Below, piece by piece: positions 11,441-23,997 of a DNA stretch of 64,000 nt. The first letter of the stretch is position 1. Each line of letters starts with the position of its first letter. Position numbers and translations under genes: made by a program. Under the pieces are notes generated by a model. The model was not told where the DNA came from, searched no databases, and saw nothing but the letters and a program-made list of their open reading frames with translations. Source of the DNA: Carya illinoinensis (Eukaryota > Streptophyta > Magnoliopsida > Fagales > Juglandaceae); contig NC_056755.1 of the NCBI RefSeq assembly GCF_018687715.1, positions 12,722,501-12,786,500 of the forward strand, written 5' to 3'.

Positions 11441-12640
11441 TTTGCACACCGTGAGTTGCTGCCCGGGTTTTGGTCCGGGTTCATTTTGGGAGAATCCTTT
11501 TTTTTTTTGGACAAAGGCAATATCTTCATTAATTAAGGTTGCGTTTGGACCTTAAGTTGAGTTAAGTTAATCTAAATTCTTTATGAATAGTAATAAATTA
11601 AGATGATTAAGTGAGTTTTAAAAAAATACGATTATAAGCAAATCTGCACACTAATACGTATATCTATCTAACGTGATTGGTATTTTAATGAAAATTGCGT
11701 CAATTTGAATTTTGAATATGAATGCTACAATATTAATATGTAGATCAGCACGTGAATTTGCTTGTACATATCAAAATTTGTGACTTTTATAAGACCTACT
11801 TAAAATGTGTTTTAAAATATATTTAAATGTTAGGATGAATTTAAATATATTTATAAAAAATTGTAAAATTATTAAAATTTATCACTATTCATTAACCGTA
11901 TTTGTCTCCCATGCGCCAAACTTGCAGGGACATTTTTGAAAAAAAAAAAAAGTTATTTATGCAGGAATTGGGCAAAAGAAGAAACACGAGAAGGAAGAGA
12001 GAGAGAGAAATTAGAGAGAATAAAAAATAGAAGAAAAAAGTTGTCAGTCGAAAAGAGAGAGAAGAAAAAAGTTGTCAACATCACCTACAGTTAAACCCAC
12101 TTGATTTTCGTATGGTCGTAGTTTAATTGAAATGTTTGGATGATTGAAAGAGTTTAAAGTAGGAGACGTGCTACATACTGTCCCGGTTTTGGGACTCTTT
12201 TGCAGTCCGCACGTATATATCAATTAAATGACCAAAAAGTCATTGAACTTGCACGAGCAAAAAGAAATCAGAAAGAGCACATTCCCTCCTCTGGTCTTCA
12301 AAAGACAGAGTGCCATCGACTGCCCATCGGCACCCTCTCAGCCGACGACCTCCTCATCAACGCCCATCGGCAACCTCCACCTCCACTACCCATCGACACC
12401 CATCGGTTTGGTTCTCTGTTTTAATAACTTCCCATTTTGGTTTGATTAAATGAATCTGTTGATGTGAAAAAATCAAATCTATTGGTTTGATTTGAAATAT
12501 TGTTTGGAGTGAAAATAGAAGCATCCACACCAAAACTAAATAAGCAGATTACAAGTTTACTCAGTTTTAGCAGCACGGTATCCGCATTATATGAACTTAT
12601 ACAGATTTTAGGAACAATATTTAACTCCGAAACTACAGGA
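11441..12640. other. Spacer with MITE-like sequence
   Basis: About 11536-11935 begins ggttgcgtttggacc followed by ttgagttaagtt, a style of end also seen at 36.1-36.4 kb, which suggests a decayed MITE. About 11990-12080 is purine-rich (gagagaga, aagaaaaaagtt). No gene is supported. Confidence 0.4.
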
Positions 12641-12649
12641 AGGAAAAAA

Positions 12650-12763
12650 ATTAAGTACTGGTTGTTTGGCTGAGATGAATCAAAAGATTCCATAGCTCCA
12701 GTGGATGTTTCTCACAGCTAGAGCAAGCTGTTTCTTCAGGTTGTCTAGCATTCTACCCTCCAT
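12650..12763 (-). pseudogene. First-exon relic of a GL3/EGL3-type bHLH gene
   Basis: From an ATG at 12763 the frame reads MEGR, then DNLKKQLALAVRNIHWSYGI and F, a TGA stop, then FISAKQPVLN. This matches the N-terminus of the plant MYC-type bHLH regulators GL3/EGL3 (DNLKKQLA.SVRNIQWSYGIFW), which act in trichome and anthocyanin regulation. The stop replaces the conserved Trp after GIF (TGG to TGA). Similarity ends after about 38 codons and no MYB-interaction or bHLH region follows, so this is a fragment. Identification rests on one short but distinctive block. Confidence 0.7.
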
Positions 12764-12960
12764 TTGAAGCGCAGGAAATTGAGGAGTGGCCCCTACTAAT
12801 TCTTGGTTAAAAAAAACTTCCAATGTGCAGTCCGACGACGACAGCGAATGGCGAGGGGAGAGAAATTTCATTTGAGGAAGGAAAATTTCTCTAAAAGTCA
12901 GAAGACCTTGGATGTCTTTGAGTTTGTAATGAAACACAGCGTTTCATTTAGGTTTGCAAA

Positions 12961-12982
12961 GCAGTCCCCGTTCGGGGACTGC
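12961..12982. repeat. Perfect 10-bp palindrome with TT loop
   Basis: Arms gcagtccccg and cggggactgc are exact inverted copies around a two-base centre. It could form a short hairpin. It is not followed by a T run and no gene ends here. Confidence 0.8.
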
Positions 12983-13107
12983 AAATAGATTTATTCTTAA
13001 AGTAGAGTGCAGTTTGGAAACCAAACGGGGCAAAGCACCTCAAATGAGGGAAAGAATACAGGAGTGACAACTCTCTAACTCAACAATTTATTCAGATATT
13101 CCTAGTG

Positions 13108-13478
13108 TGTTGTGCCTCCGGTCTGTCCGAAAATCACACAAATATAATTTTAAAGTGGTTCAGCAAATTGCTTATGTCCACTGCAGCCTCTTTTATAGAA
13201 TTTATAAGAGATTTACAAAACACTCTAGAAATTCTATTTCTCTCTCTCACGTTCCTCCTCCTCCTCCTCTTCACCCACTGCATTTATCATCAGAGGTCTC
13301 TTCTATTTATAGGAGAAGAGCAGCCCACCTGTTGCAGCTTCTTCTGACTTGGAAGAGGGTGGGTGGCCTAACTATGGTAGGTGGTGGTGGGTGGTGGTGG
13401 GTGAGAATGAGTTGGTGGCTGCAAACCCAAACTCATTTCACACTCACACTTACACTTACACTTGGGTTGATTTCATCA
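13108..13478 (-). repeat. 3' LTR of the copia element
   Basis: Begins tgttgtgcc and ends tttcatca, giving TG...CA ends. It pairs with 18175-18544. It contains tandem cctcct and ggtggtgggt motifs and a tatttatag box. Small open frames inside it are present in both LTRs and are not genes. Confidence 0.93.
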
Positions 13479-13495
13479 ATTACCCCCTCCACCCA
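13479..13495 (-). other. Polypurine tract of the copia element
   Basis: On the minus strand the bases beside the 3' LTR read gggtggagggggtaat, a purine run directly abutting the LTR, as needed for plus-strand DNA priming. Confidence 0.8.
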
Positions 13496-13608
13496 AGTGT
13501 GCCATATCAGGATGCTTACAAACTGATTCATTCTTCAAATGAATGCACCACATTCTTTGACATGAGAGACTTCTGCTATTGAATACGCTCCAATGCACCC
13601 GAGGGTGC

Positions 13609-16600
13609 TCAGCAGTGTTCAATACTAATCAAGTCCAAACAGTGTTGGAACTTAATCCCTGTAACGACCTTCGTCAACATATCTGCTGGATTATCTTCAG
13701 TGCCAATCTTCTGAAGTTTGATGTCATCTTCTTCCAATATTTCACGTACAAAGTGAAATCTGACATTTATATGTTTTGTTCGAGAGTGATATACTTGATT
13801 CTTGGTCAAATGAATTGCACTCTAACTGTCACAGTAAACATTAACCTCTTGCTGCTCAAAGCCCAAATCTGTTACCAATCCCTGTAACCAAATAGCTTCT
13901 TTCACGGCTTCTGTTACAGCCATGTATTCAACCTCAGTTGATGATAGTGCAATTGTTGACTGCAAAGTTGATCGCCAACTAACTGGTCCTCCAGCCATAG
14001 TGAACACATAACCAGTTGTCGATCGACGTTTGTCAAGATCACCTGCATAGTCTGAGTCAACATATCCAGTTACTAGACTATCTTCACTCTTCTCGAATGT
14101 CAAACCAACATCTACGGTCCCCGCAATATACCGTAGAATCCACTTAGCCGCATGCCAATGAACCTTTCCAGGATTATGCATATAGCGACTAACTAAGCTA
14201 ACGGCCTGGGAGATATCAGGTCGTGTACACACCATGGCATACATTAAGCTTCCAACAACACTTGCATATGGGACATTCCTCATGTAGTCCCGCTCTTCAT
14301 CGATTTTAGGAGACTGCAATGCACTGAGCTTGAAATATGGGGCCATAGGAGTACTCACCGGCTTCGTCTTCGAGTCGATGTTGAATCGTTGCAGTATTCT
14401 CTTCAGATACTGTTTCTGAGTAAGGTGAACTGTACCTTTCACCCTGTCTCTGCTGATCTCCATTCCCAGTATTCTTCATGCTTCTCCTAGATCTTTCATT
14501 TCAAACTCATTACTCAACTGAGTTTTTAAGCGATCTATCTCCCCCTTACTTTTACATGCAATTAACATATCATCTACATATAAAAGCAAATAAATGAAAG
14601 ATCCATTTGCAAGTTTTCTGAAATATACACAATGATCGTATTGGCAACGAGTGTATTTCAGATCCAACATAAAGCGGTCGAAACGCTTGTACTATTGCCG
14701 AGGTGACTGCTTCAAGCCATAAAGAGACTTCTTCAAACTGCATACCCAATTTTCTTTACCAGCTTCTTTGAATCGTTCTGGTTGAGACAGATAAATCTCC
14801 TCTTCCAGATCACCATGTAAGAAAGCTGTCTTTACATCAAGCTGTGCTAACTCAAGATCATATTGTGCAACCAAAGCTAACAATATCCAAATGGATGAAT
14901 GCTTCACAACAGGAGAGAATACTTCACTGTAGTCAATTCCCTCTGTCTGAGCGTAGCCCTTGGCTACCAACCTAGCTTTGTATCGCACTCCATTTTTAGC
15001 AGCTTGATCATCTTGCTGATTGAAGATCCACTTACAGCCAATTGTCTTCTTTCCTTTTGGAAGCGGCACAAGCTCCCAAGTCTGGTTTTGGTGAAGAGAC
15101 TCCATCTCTTCATTCATCGCCTTTGTCCATTCAACTTGTTCACTGGACTGTACGGCTTCTCTATAAGTGGTTGGGATCTCACCCCCTTCAGCTGGTAATG
15201 CATATGTCACATAGTCTGAATAATGTGTCGGTACACGTTTCTCTCGTCTCAGTCTGTTGGTTGCTATTGACTCAGGTTGACTTGGAGGTACTGTGACTGG
15301 ATTATCAACCTCATCTTATCCATGCTTTCCCAACTTCTTTGAAATAAACTTCACACTCTGTGAATCATCTGATGTTTCACCATCACTGCTGCCTTCACTG
15401 GAATCTTTATGCTTATGTGACTTAAGTATCTCAGATTCGTTGAATGTAACATCTCTACTGATGATTACCTTTTTAGACTCTACACACCAGAGTCTATACC
15501 CTTTTACACCGATACTAAAGCCCAAGAATTTTGCTTTCTTGGCTCTAGGATCAAGCTTACTTTCTTTAGCATGATAGTAAGCAGGACATCCGAAAATGTG
15601 TAAAAAGTCATAGTCAGTAGCATGTTTACCTCTCCACATTTCAATGGGTGTCTTTCTGTCATTGGCAGCTGCTAGTAGTCGGTTAATGAGGTGACATGCA
15701 TAGGTCACAGCTTCAGCCCAAAATTATTTACTAAATCCAGCATTCAGCAACATACATCGCACTTTCTCTAATAAAGTACAATTCATTCGCTCTGCCACAC
15801 CGTTCTGCTGCGGTGTACCTGGTACCGTGAAGTATCTGACAATTCCCTCTCTCTGGCATACTTCCATGAAGGGGTCTGAAGTGTACTCACCTCCATTATC
15901 AGATCTGAGCCGCTTGATCTTCCTGCCGGTCTGAGTCTCAACCATTTTCTTCCAATCAAGGAAGATTTTCAGCACTTCATCTTTATTCTTCATCGTATAC
16001 ACCCACACACGACGAGAATAATCATCAACAAAAGTTACAAACCAATGTTTACCTCCCAAAGATGCATTTTGGGTAGGTCCCCAAACATCGGAATGCACAT
16101 AGTCAAGAATTCCCTGTGTATTGTGTACTGCGGTTCCAAACTTGATCCGCCTCTGCTTCCCCAATACACAGTGCTCACAGAAAGATAGTTTACATGTCTT
16201 GGCACCTTTGAGTAAGCCTTGCTTTACCAGTGTTTGCAAAGCTTTTTCTCCTGCGTGTCCCATACGCATATGCCAAAGACTGGTGGTGTCGGCATCAGTC
16301 TCATCTAGCTTCTCACAGCCTGTGGAAGCTCTTCCATCAACAGTACTTCCTTGCAAGAAGTACAAGTTTCCTCGCCTCAAACCCTTCATTGCCACCCGAA
16401 CTCCCATTAGTACTTTGAGAGTTCTGTCTTTAATGGCGATTCTGAATCCCTTTGAATCCAGAGATCCCAGTGAGATGAGATTCTTCCGCAAGTCTGGAAC
16501 GTACCGAACTTCTGTCAGAGTCTTGACGCTGCCATCATGCAGCTTTAACCAAATGCTACCTATTCCCTGAGTCTTACATGCACTATCATTGCCCATAAGT

Positions 16601-17612
16601 ACTGCTCCACCATCAATCTTTGTGAAGTCAGTAAACCAGTCCCGATTGGGACACATATGATAGGTACATCCGGAATCCATAATCCATTCATCTGAACGAC
16701 AAATGGATGATGAACTTGCCAAGGCAAAATCTGACTCGTCATCTCTGTCCACGACATTGGCTGTGTTGGGTTGATTCTGCTGTTGTCCCTTCCAGTTGGG
16801 ACAATCCTTCCTCCAGTGTCCTTTGTTGTGACAAAAGGAACACTCGTCTCTGGCGAGTTTTCTGCCGACTGATGAACCACGTGATGTGGCTCGAGTTTTC
16901 GAATGAAAACCTTTCCTCCTTCCGGGATACCTTGACTGTGGTCTCCCCCTTGCTGTTAGCGCTTCACTTGATGTATCTTGGTGTACCTGTTTATCTTTTC
17001 TCCGGTACTCATTGCTAATTAAAGAGCTAGATACATCTTCAAAACTAATCTTTTCCTTCCCATACAATAGAATAGTAATTAAATGCTCATATGTATCAGG
17101 CAAGGAATTCAACAGTAGTAAAGCCTTATCTTCATCTTCGATTTTAACATCCAAATTTAACAAATCAGCAAGAATTTGATTATAATTATTCAGATGTTCA
17201 GACATTGAAATACCTTCACGAAATTGGAATCTGAAGAGCTTCTTCTTCAAGTGCAAACGGCTCTCAATGCTCTTATTCATGAACTTATCCTCCAATTTCT
17301 GCCAAAGTACCCTAGCATCTGTCTCTCTCATGACAAAATACTTTTTTTCTTTGGTAAGAGGCATAATCGGATTGTACTACAAGCTTGAGTATTAAGCTTC
17401 TTCCAATCCTGATCAGTCATATCATCTGGCTTTCCTTCCAACCCAACATCCAACTCTTGTTGGATCAACACGTCCATGACTTCACATTGCCACATGCCGA
17501 AGTTGCTTGTTCCATCAAACTTTTCAACTTCAAACTTGGCATTTGACACAGTGGACCGACGTCCCGAGCTACTAGCATGTTCAGAGCTCCTGTCTCTTCC
17601 AGATCCTTCCAT
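13609..17612 (-). pseudogene. Copia gag-pol polyprotein, interrupted
   Basis: The reading order from 17612 downward is as follows. Gag (start MEGSGRD) shifts frame at about 17330-17364. A CCHC knuckle CSFCHNKGHWRKDC follows, then protease with DSGCTYHM and a GAG-pre-integrase block LWHMRMGHAGEKAL. Integrase has HSDVWGP, DDYSRRVWVY, SDNGGEY and GTPQQNGVAE. Reverse transcriptase has KARLVAKGYAQTEGIDY, LDVKTAFLHGDL and the active-site YVDD (about 14575). RNase H has DSDYAGDLDKRRSTTGY and SSTEVEYMA. Breaks: TAA at 15724-15726, TAA at 15316-15318, TAG at 14692-14694 in place of Trp after SPRQ, TGA at 14476-14478, and TAG at 13822-13824. The catalytic residues remain readable, but no full polyprotein can be made from this copy. 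Confidence 0.92.
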
Positions 17613-17754
17613 TTGAATTTTAAAAAATTTAGACTTAAAATTTCAAAATTCTAACCGTACGGATGAGTCCAGAACGATCCAAATAGTAGGAAAGCACTAT
17701 TTGATTGTTGAAATCGGACTCCGAATGGCTTAGATCAAGCCGAAATTGGATCTG

Positions 17755-18040
17755 AAAAATGGACGGTTGTGATCTGTCTGGCGCGTGGGCAGCGAGTAGG
17801 CGCGTGTACTACACGCGCTACAGCACTGTCTGCACGTGGGGAGCGCGTGAGGCACGTGTCAGTCACGCGCTGAACCTTTGTAGGGCGCGTGAGGCCCGTG
17901 TCCGCCTCACGTCTTCAACCTCTAGAGCGCGTGAGGGCGCGTGGGCGCGTGTGGCTCAGTCGTCTTCTTCCTCCGACGCGCGTGGGGGCGCGTGGATGAC
18001 AGCAGTGCACGCGCGGATTTTCTAGGGGCGCGTGTGAGCT
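17755..18040 (-). promoter_or_regulatory. GCGCGTG-rich leader of the copia element
   Basis: Between gag and the primer-binding site lies a GC-rich stretch with about a dozen copies of gcgcgtg or its complement cacgcgc. It contrasts sharply with the AT-rich surroundings. CGCG-type motifs of this kind are recognised by CAMTA-family plant factors, so a regulatory role in the element's leader is possible but inferred. Confidence 0.45.
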
Positions 18041-18160
18041 ACTCCGACCTCCGTTTTCGATTCCGTTTGCGGCAACGGATTCATCTCAACACGAGGAACA
18101 CCCTGGAGTTGTCAAAAATTGATTTTGAGCAACTTGAATTTTCGGACAGCTCGAACCAGA

Positions 18161-18172
18161 GCTCTGATACCA
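18161..18172 (-). other. Primer-binding site (initiator tRNA-Met)
   Basis: The minus strand reads tggtatcagagc, the classic plant copia primer-binding site complementary to the 3' end of initiator tRNA-Met, two bases from the 5' LTR. Confidence 0.92.
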
Positions 18173-18174
18173 AT

Positions 18175-18544
18175 TTTTGTGCCTTCGATCTGTCCGAAAA
18201 TCACACAAAACAATTTTAAAGTGGTTCAGCAAATTGCTTACGTCTACTGGAGCCTCTTTTATAGAATTTATAAGAGATTTACAAAACACTCTAGAAATTC
18301 TATTTCTCTTTCTCACGTTCCTCCTCCTCCTCCTCTTCACCCACTGCATTTATCATCAGAGGTCTCTTCTATTTATAGGAGAAGAGCAGCCCACCTGTTG
18401 CAGCTTCTTCTGACTTGGGAGAGGGTGGGTGGCCTAACTATGGTAGGTGGTGGTGGGTGGTGGTGGGTGAGAATGAGTTGGTGGCTGCAAACCCAAACTC
18501 ATTTCACACTCACACTTACACTTACACTTGGGTTGATTTCATCA
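18175..18544 (-). repeat. 5' LTR of the copia element
   Basis: Matches the 3' LTR through its length. The edge next to the primer-binding site reads tttt where the other LTR has tgtt, one of the few differences. The opposite edge ends tttcatca beside tagtg. Confidence 0.92.
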
Positions 18545-21500
18545 TAGTGCACTCTTGGCTAGTGCATCTGCAACTTCATTTGACCCTCTTCTGATGTGTA
18601 TAGCTTTCCAATACTCTAACTATGCAAGAACAGTTTTTGTGTCCCAATTAATAGCCCTCAAATAATGGAATGAGTCCAAGTTCTCATATTAGATTGACAA
18701 CACTTAAGACATCACCTTCAAGAATAATCTTTCTAATTCCAATCTCTAGAACAAACTGTACAGCTTGATAGGCCACTTAGAATTCAGCCATATATATGAG
18801 AATCTTGAGCATACCTTTCCTTCATCCTTTTTGTAGCAATTACATGTCCTTCATGATATCTTATTATAATCCAAATGTCCACCTTACCATCTTTTCTACT
18901 CAAAACTGCATCCCAATTTACTTTATAGATCTCCTGAGGAGGTGGTTCCCAACTAGCACTGTTTGAACTCAAGACTATCACATTGCTACTCTCCTTTTTA
19001 TTTGCTTCTTGAAAATTTGTTGTCATCTTCATTGCTTGAACCATAACTTCTGTTGGATGAATAAAAGTCCCTTTGAACAGAAAATTATTTCTTCTATGCC
19101 AGATCTTCTAGGCTATATAGTGACAATTTCCTCCACTTATTCCTACTCGAGATTTCTACAACAATCCAGTTCAGAAAACAAACTACTGATAATCCATATT
19201 TCTACAACTTTTTTGATCCCATGTACCAAACATCATTTGCAAATGTACATTTCCAAATCACATGTAGGCTTGTATTTTCCTCGATTTGGCAAAAAGAACA
19301 TACTGGTGAATATAACACTCTCCTCTTGAAAAAATTTGAGTTTGTTGGCAGAGATTCTAAACAAGCTCTCCATATGAAAATTTTGGTAGCATTAGGAATA
19401 TTTAACTTCCATAAAAGAGACCACACCTACTTATCTGAACTAGTATTTGATCATTGCCCTTTCCATCTCTCATTCATCTCCTTCTGTATATGATAGGCAC
19501 TTTTCATTAAAAACATGCCTTTCAAACTGCCTCTCCACACTAACTTATCTAGAAAATTAAAGCAGCTAACTGGTATCTGTTGAATCAGTTCCACTTCTCC
19601 GCTTGAAAACCAATCTCTTATCAAATGAACATTCCAACTTTTAGTAACTAGATCAATGAGAACATGGTCCCTTGTATCAATATCCAATATTGCAGGCTTA
19701 CTTTGGATTTTAAAAGAATAAGGCTAGGGGATCCATCAATCCTGCCATATCCTCACTTGATCTCCACTCCCAATCCTCCATAGAGAGCCCTCTTCCACCA
19801 ACTTCTTTGCTACAAATATGCTTCTCCAGATAAAAGATGAATTAGCACCTAACTTAGCTTTTAAAACTGAGGTTGTAGGGAAATATTTCAGTTTAAAAAC
19901 TTTACTAGCCAAAGCTTTTGGATTCTACAGAAACCTCCATCCTTGTTTCGAAAGTAGAGCCAAGTTGAAGCTTTCCAAATCCCTAAATCCCATGCCTTCA
20001 ATTGACTTGGTGATACCCATTTGACTCCAAGACACCCAAAGAATCTTCCTCTCATTTTGTTGTTAACTCCACCAAAACTGTCTCATTACTTGATTAATCT
20101 TGTAGAGAAGAGATCTGGGAAGTTTAAACACCCCCATGCAATAAGTTGGCAATGCTTGGATCATAGCCTTTAATAGAATCTCATTTTCTGCTTTTGACAG
20201 CAACTTGGTTTTCCAACAGCTAACCCTACTTCTAACTCTATCCAGTATTCCATAAAAGGCTTTGAATCTTGATATACCAATAAGAGCAGGCAGCCCCAAA
20301 TATTTCTCATAAGAAGATGAAGATCTTACCCCAACAATACTCAAGATAATCTCCCTGACGTCACTTCTTGTATTTCTACTAAATTGATTTGTAGTCTTTT
20401 CCTTATTGAGTCTTTGCCTTGATGCTTTTTCATAACATTCTAGTAGTCCAATCATGTTGCTCCATTCCAATGAATTAGCTTTACAAAATAATAAGCTGTC
20501 ATCTGCAAAAATAATTAATTAATGCAAATTTATCCTCGATCAAGAGAGATACCAGTGATAGCTTTAGTCTCCTCAGCTTGATTGAACATCGCACTCAATG
20601 CTTTAGAACGAAGTATAAAGAGGTATGGTAACAAGGGATCATCTTGCCTCAGCCCTCTAGAAGCTTTGAAGTTGACCTGAGGAGAACCATTTAGCAAAAT
20701 GGAATATGAAACTGAGTTTAAACATCAACCAATCCATTTCTGATTGAACCCCAGCTTGGCATAATTGCTTGAAGAAACTCTCATTACACCCTATCATAAG
20801 CCTTGCTCATATCTAGCTTTAAGGCCATATATCATGTCTTGCCCTTCAACTCGAGTTCATTGAATGCATAGTTTCATAAGCCACCATAACATTGTTTAGA
20901 ATCAATCTTCTTGGGATGATAGTACTTTGAGTGGGGGACATAATCTCAAGCAGTATCTTTCTCAATCTGTTAGCTAAAACCTTAGAAATTATTTTATAAA
21001 TCACATTGCACACAGAAATTGGCCTATCATCTTATACTTACTTTGATCATTTCTTCTTTGGAATTAACACAATATAAGTGTCATTAATGATACTCAAATC
21101 TCCATCTGCACTGTTAAGAAAATCAAGAACTGCTCTACAAACATCCTGACCAACAATATGCCAATGAGTCTGATAAAAACCAATATTAAACCCATCTGGA
21201 CTTGGTGAACTCATGGGGTTCATCCAAAAGACAATTTCTTTAACCTCTTCTGCAACAAGTCTTTTATTAACCTTGAAATCATTCCTTCTGTAACTTTGGG
21301 CATAAGAGCATTTAGACATTCTAAAATTCCAGAAGTATATGAAGTAGAAAACAAGCCTTGATTGAAGTTTTGAAACAACTCTGAGATCTCTGAATCCAAA
21401 GTAACCAAAGAACCATCATCCTTTTTAATCTTATTAATTTTGTTATTTTCCTTCTATGGTTTGCACACATGGAAATATTTACTATTTCTATCGGCTTCTT

Positions 21501-23997
21501 GTAACCATCTCTGCTTGGCCCTTTGTTTCCACTGTGTCTTTTCTTTCTCTAAAAAGCCTTCAACTTCCTTTTGAGTCTTCTTATTAATAGCTCCATGATC
21601 ACCTTTATTTATCTCTTGCAGCTTTGAGATCTCCTTAAGCTTTTTTAGAATTAACCCTCTACTCTTGCTACCAGACTTCTTATTCCACTGTATGAGAGAC
21701 TTCTTGCACATCTGTAATCCATTAGTAATAGACAACAAAATGTTACAAAGTTGCCCTTTTTATGCCAACCTTCTTCTAAAACTTTGCTACATTCTTCCCT
21801 CTTATCCTAGCTTGCTTCATATCTAAATAACCTATTACCTTACACATTTCTAATATGTTGCTAATTCAACTTAACCAGTATAAGAGAGTGATCTAATGAT
21901 TGAACAGAGAGTATAATGACACTAGAGAATTCAAACATTAAAGACAGATTTAAATTAGCAAACGCTCGATCCAATCTCTCCTTAGTGAATGAAATGTTCG
22001 CACGATTATTACTCCATGTGAATTTGTTACCTTGAAACCCAAGGTCACTTAGCCTACATCCCTCTACTGCTTCTCTAAATCTCTCCATTTGTTGGTATGA
22101 TCTTACTGCAGACCCCTCATTTTTATCTTGATGAATGATTTCATTAAAATCACCAAAACAAAGCCAAGCTTTGTTATTTGATGGTTTCAACTCATGTAGT
22201 AATCTCCAACTCCCCTCCCTTTGATTTGTATAGGGACTCCCATAGAGGCCTATGATCATAACCTGCTTGTCATCTTCATCACAATTCAGGATCAAAGAGA
22301 TATGATGTCTAGAATAAGAGATCATATTTATGTTACTAGAGCTATGCCATAAAAAAGCTAATCCTCCACTAAGCCCCCTACTATCAACAATAAAGCTACT
22401 AACATAACCCAGTTTATTACTTTATAACTCTATCTTATCTATTTTGCATTTTGTTTCTATTAAGAAAACAAAATCTGGGCACTTAATTTTCACCCATAGG
22501 TGAATTTCTTGAACTGTTAAAGGGTTCACAAGCCATCGACAGTTCCAACTTAGGCAATTCATTGCTGTTGGTAGAGTTTTTGAGAAAAACAATTTTCAGG
22601 ACAATCATCTGACTTTGATCTTTTGCCATTTGAACTTGTAAAATTGGAATTAATCTGTCTAACACCTCTTTTCCTTCCCTCCTTACTTCCACGCACATCT
22701 GCATTATCAGAAACTACTATTCCCCTAGCTCTCCTTTTTCATGAAGATTTTTTTAAGGGGCCAACACTAGTCTTCTTAGAAACTACCACATCAAATTTTT
22801 CCAATTCTGTCTCAGAACATATCATCATTTGATTATCCTTAAATTTTGCATTGGATGTCACTTTACAACCGCTTGATCCCATATTATCTTCATTATCCAA
22901 GTTATTCAAAAAATCAACAGAATCTATAATCCCCCAATAGTTCTATAATTATCAGCATTCACAACAGTATTAGGCTCAATCCAAGAATTAAGAGATCAAT
23001 AGCCCTTAAGCTTATCCTTATTTTGAATTTTGAAACTGCCTTCATTTTTTGCCAAAAAAAAAAGGAGATGTTGAGAATGAATTACCTAAATTATCTCTAG
23101 AAAATTCCTTGTTTGGCTCCCCAAAAACTGCAACTAGATAACATTCCCTCTCCTTTGGATCACCATTGCCTGCACTGCTTGAATTTGACAACTACCAATG
23201 ACCTGAATCTCTTTCTCCTCTATACTTTCTTGCATCGAAAATAGATGAGTTCATAGGTTGTGCCCTCAACCAAGGGCCATACTGTTGGACTGAGCCATCC
23301 ATCTCTTTTGATTCATTTTTAGCAAAAGAGCATTCCTTAGCCAGATGTTTCACCACTCCACACTTAAGTAGAAATTCTGCAATCTTTCATATTTAAAAGG
23401 CACCCATAATTTCTTCCCAACAATGCTGAGTATTGTACCTCTCATCATTGGCTTTGATGATTCTACATCTACACGAACTCAAAGGCACTTTCCCCATCCC
23501 AACCCTTCTTTGTCTACATCCAACTCATGCACTACTCCTATTCTCCTTCCAACTTGTATCCCAACTTCATGAGTCATTGCTATCAATGGTAAATTATAAA
23601 TTTGCACCCAAAAAGGCTCATGAGAGAAAGGTATATCCTTAATTGTCATCCCACCATCAAAAGCCTGGATCACCATAAGTGCACAATTAAAAAACCAAGG
23701 CCTGCCATGTAGCACCTTGTCCTTATCAACTTGATATTGGAAGTCCATGATGAATCTATTATCACCAACTTCTTTGAAAACCACGCATCCCTGCAACCTC
23801 CATACTTTTGACATAGTAGCCTTAAAGGCATCTCTATTATAGCCTTTTTCATATACAAGAAGAGCCATCAAGCAGTGTTCTCCTCTTGTATTTGAACCTT
23901 TAATTGTATCTTCTGAAATTTGGATCACGTCATTCTCACCTTCAGTGAGATGGAAACTCTCCCATCTTTGTGACAATCCGTCCTCTTTTATTGCCAT
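18545..23997 (-). mobile_element. L1-type LINE, near full length, split by the copia
   Basis: From 23997 downward: a DUF4283 nucleic-acid-binding domain (23479-23997, GCVVFKEVGDNRFIMDF), a knuckle and linker with QYGPWLRAQP (about 23250), an AP endonuclease (about 21861-22330, FGDFNEIIHQDKNEG and FTWSNNRANISFTKERLDRA), a reverse transcriptase (about 20060-21320, start LIPKKK; active-site FADDSLLF at about 20480; KYLGLPALIG), a zinc-binding domain (19202-19426, IFIWRACLESLPTN) and RNase H (18550-19000, KVNWDAVLSRKDG, ending GSNEVADALAKSAL). The frame is interrupted many times, so the element is dead. The RNase H end runs straight into the copia target site. The 3' end of the LINE should therefore lie below 13103, but no clear poly(A) is visible there. 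Confidence 0.88.

Larger units (their letters stand above)
13108..18544 (-). mobile_element. Complete Ty1-copia LTR retrotransposon, inactivated
   Basis: A 5.4-kb element on the minus strand. Near-identical LTRs lie at 13108-13478 (3' LTR) and 18175-18544 (5' LTR). Both sides carry the 5-bp duplication tagtg (13103-13107 and 18545-18549). A primer-binding site matches the initiator tRNA-Met complement and there is a polypurine tract. Gag-pol order is gag, protease, integrase, reverse transcriptase, RNase H, which defines copia. The style of the polyprotein suggests the Tork/TNT1 lineage. By eye the LTRs differ at roughly ten positions, so the insertion is moderately old. The polyprotein has several stops. 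It is inserted in a LINE. Confidence 0.95.

Noticed and set aside
13105..13526. Plus-strand frames in the copia LTR
   Set aside because: The same frames recur in the other LTR and no protein family matches; they are LTR sequence.
14899..17018. Plus-strand frames opposite copia pol
   Set aside because: They are antisense shadows of the polyprotein with no own motifs.
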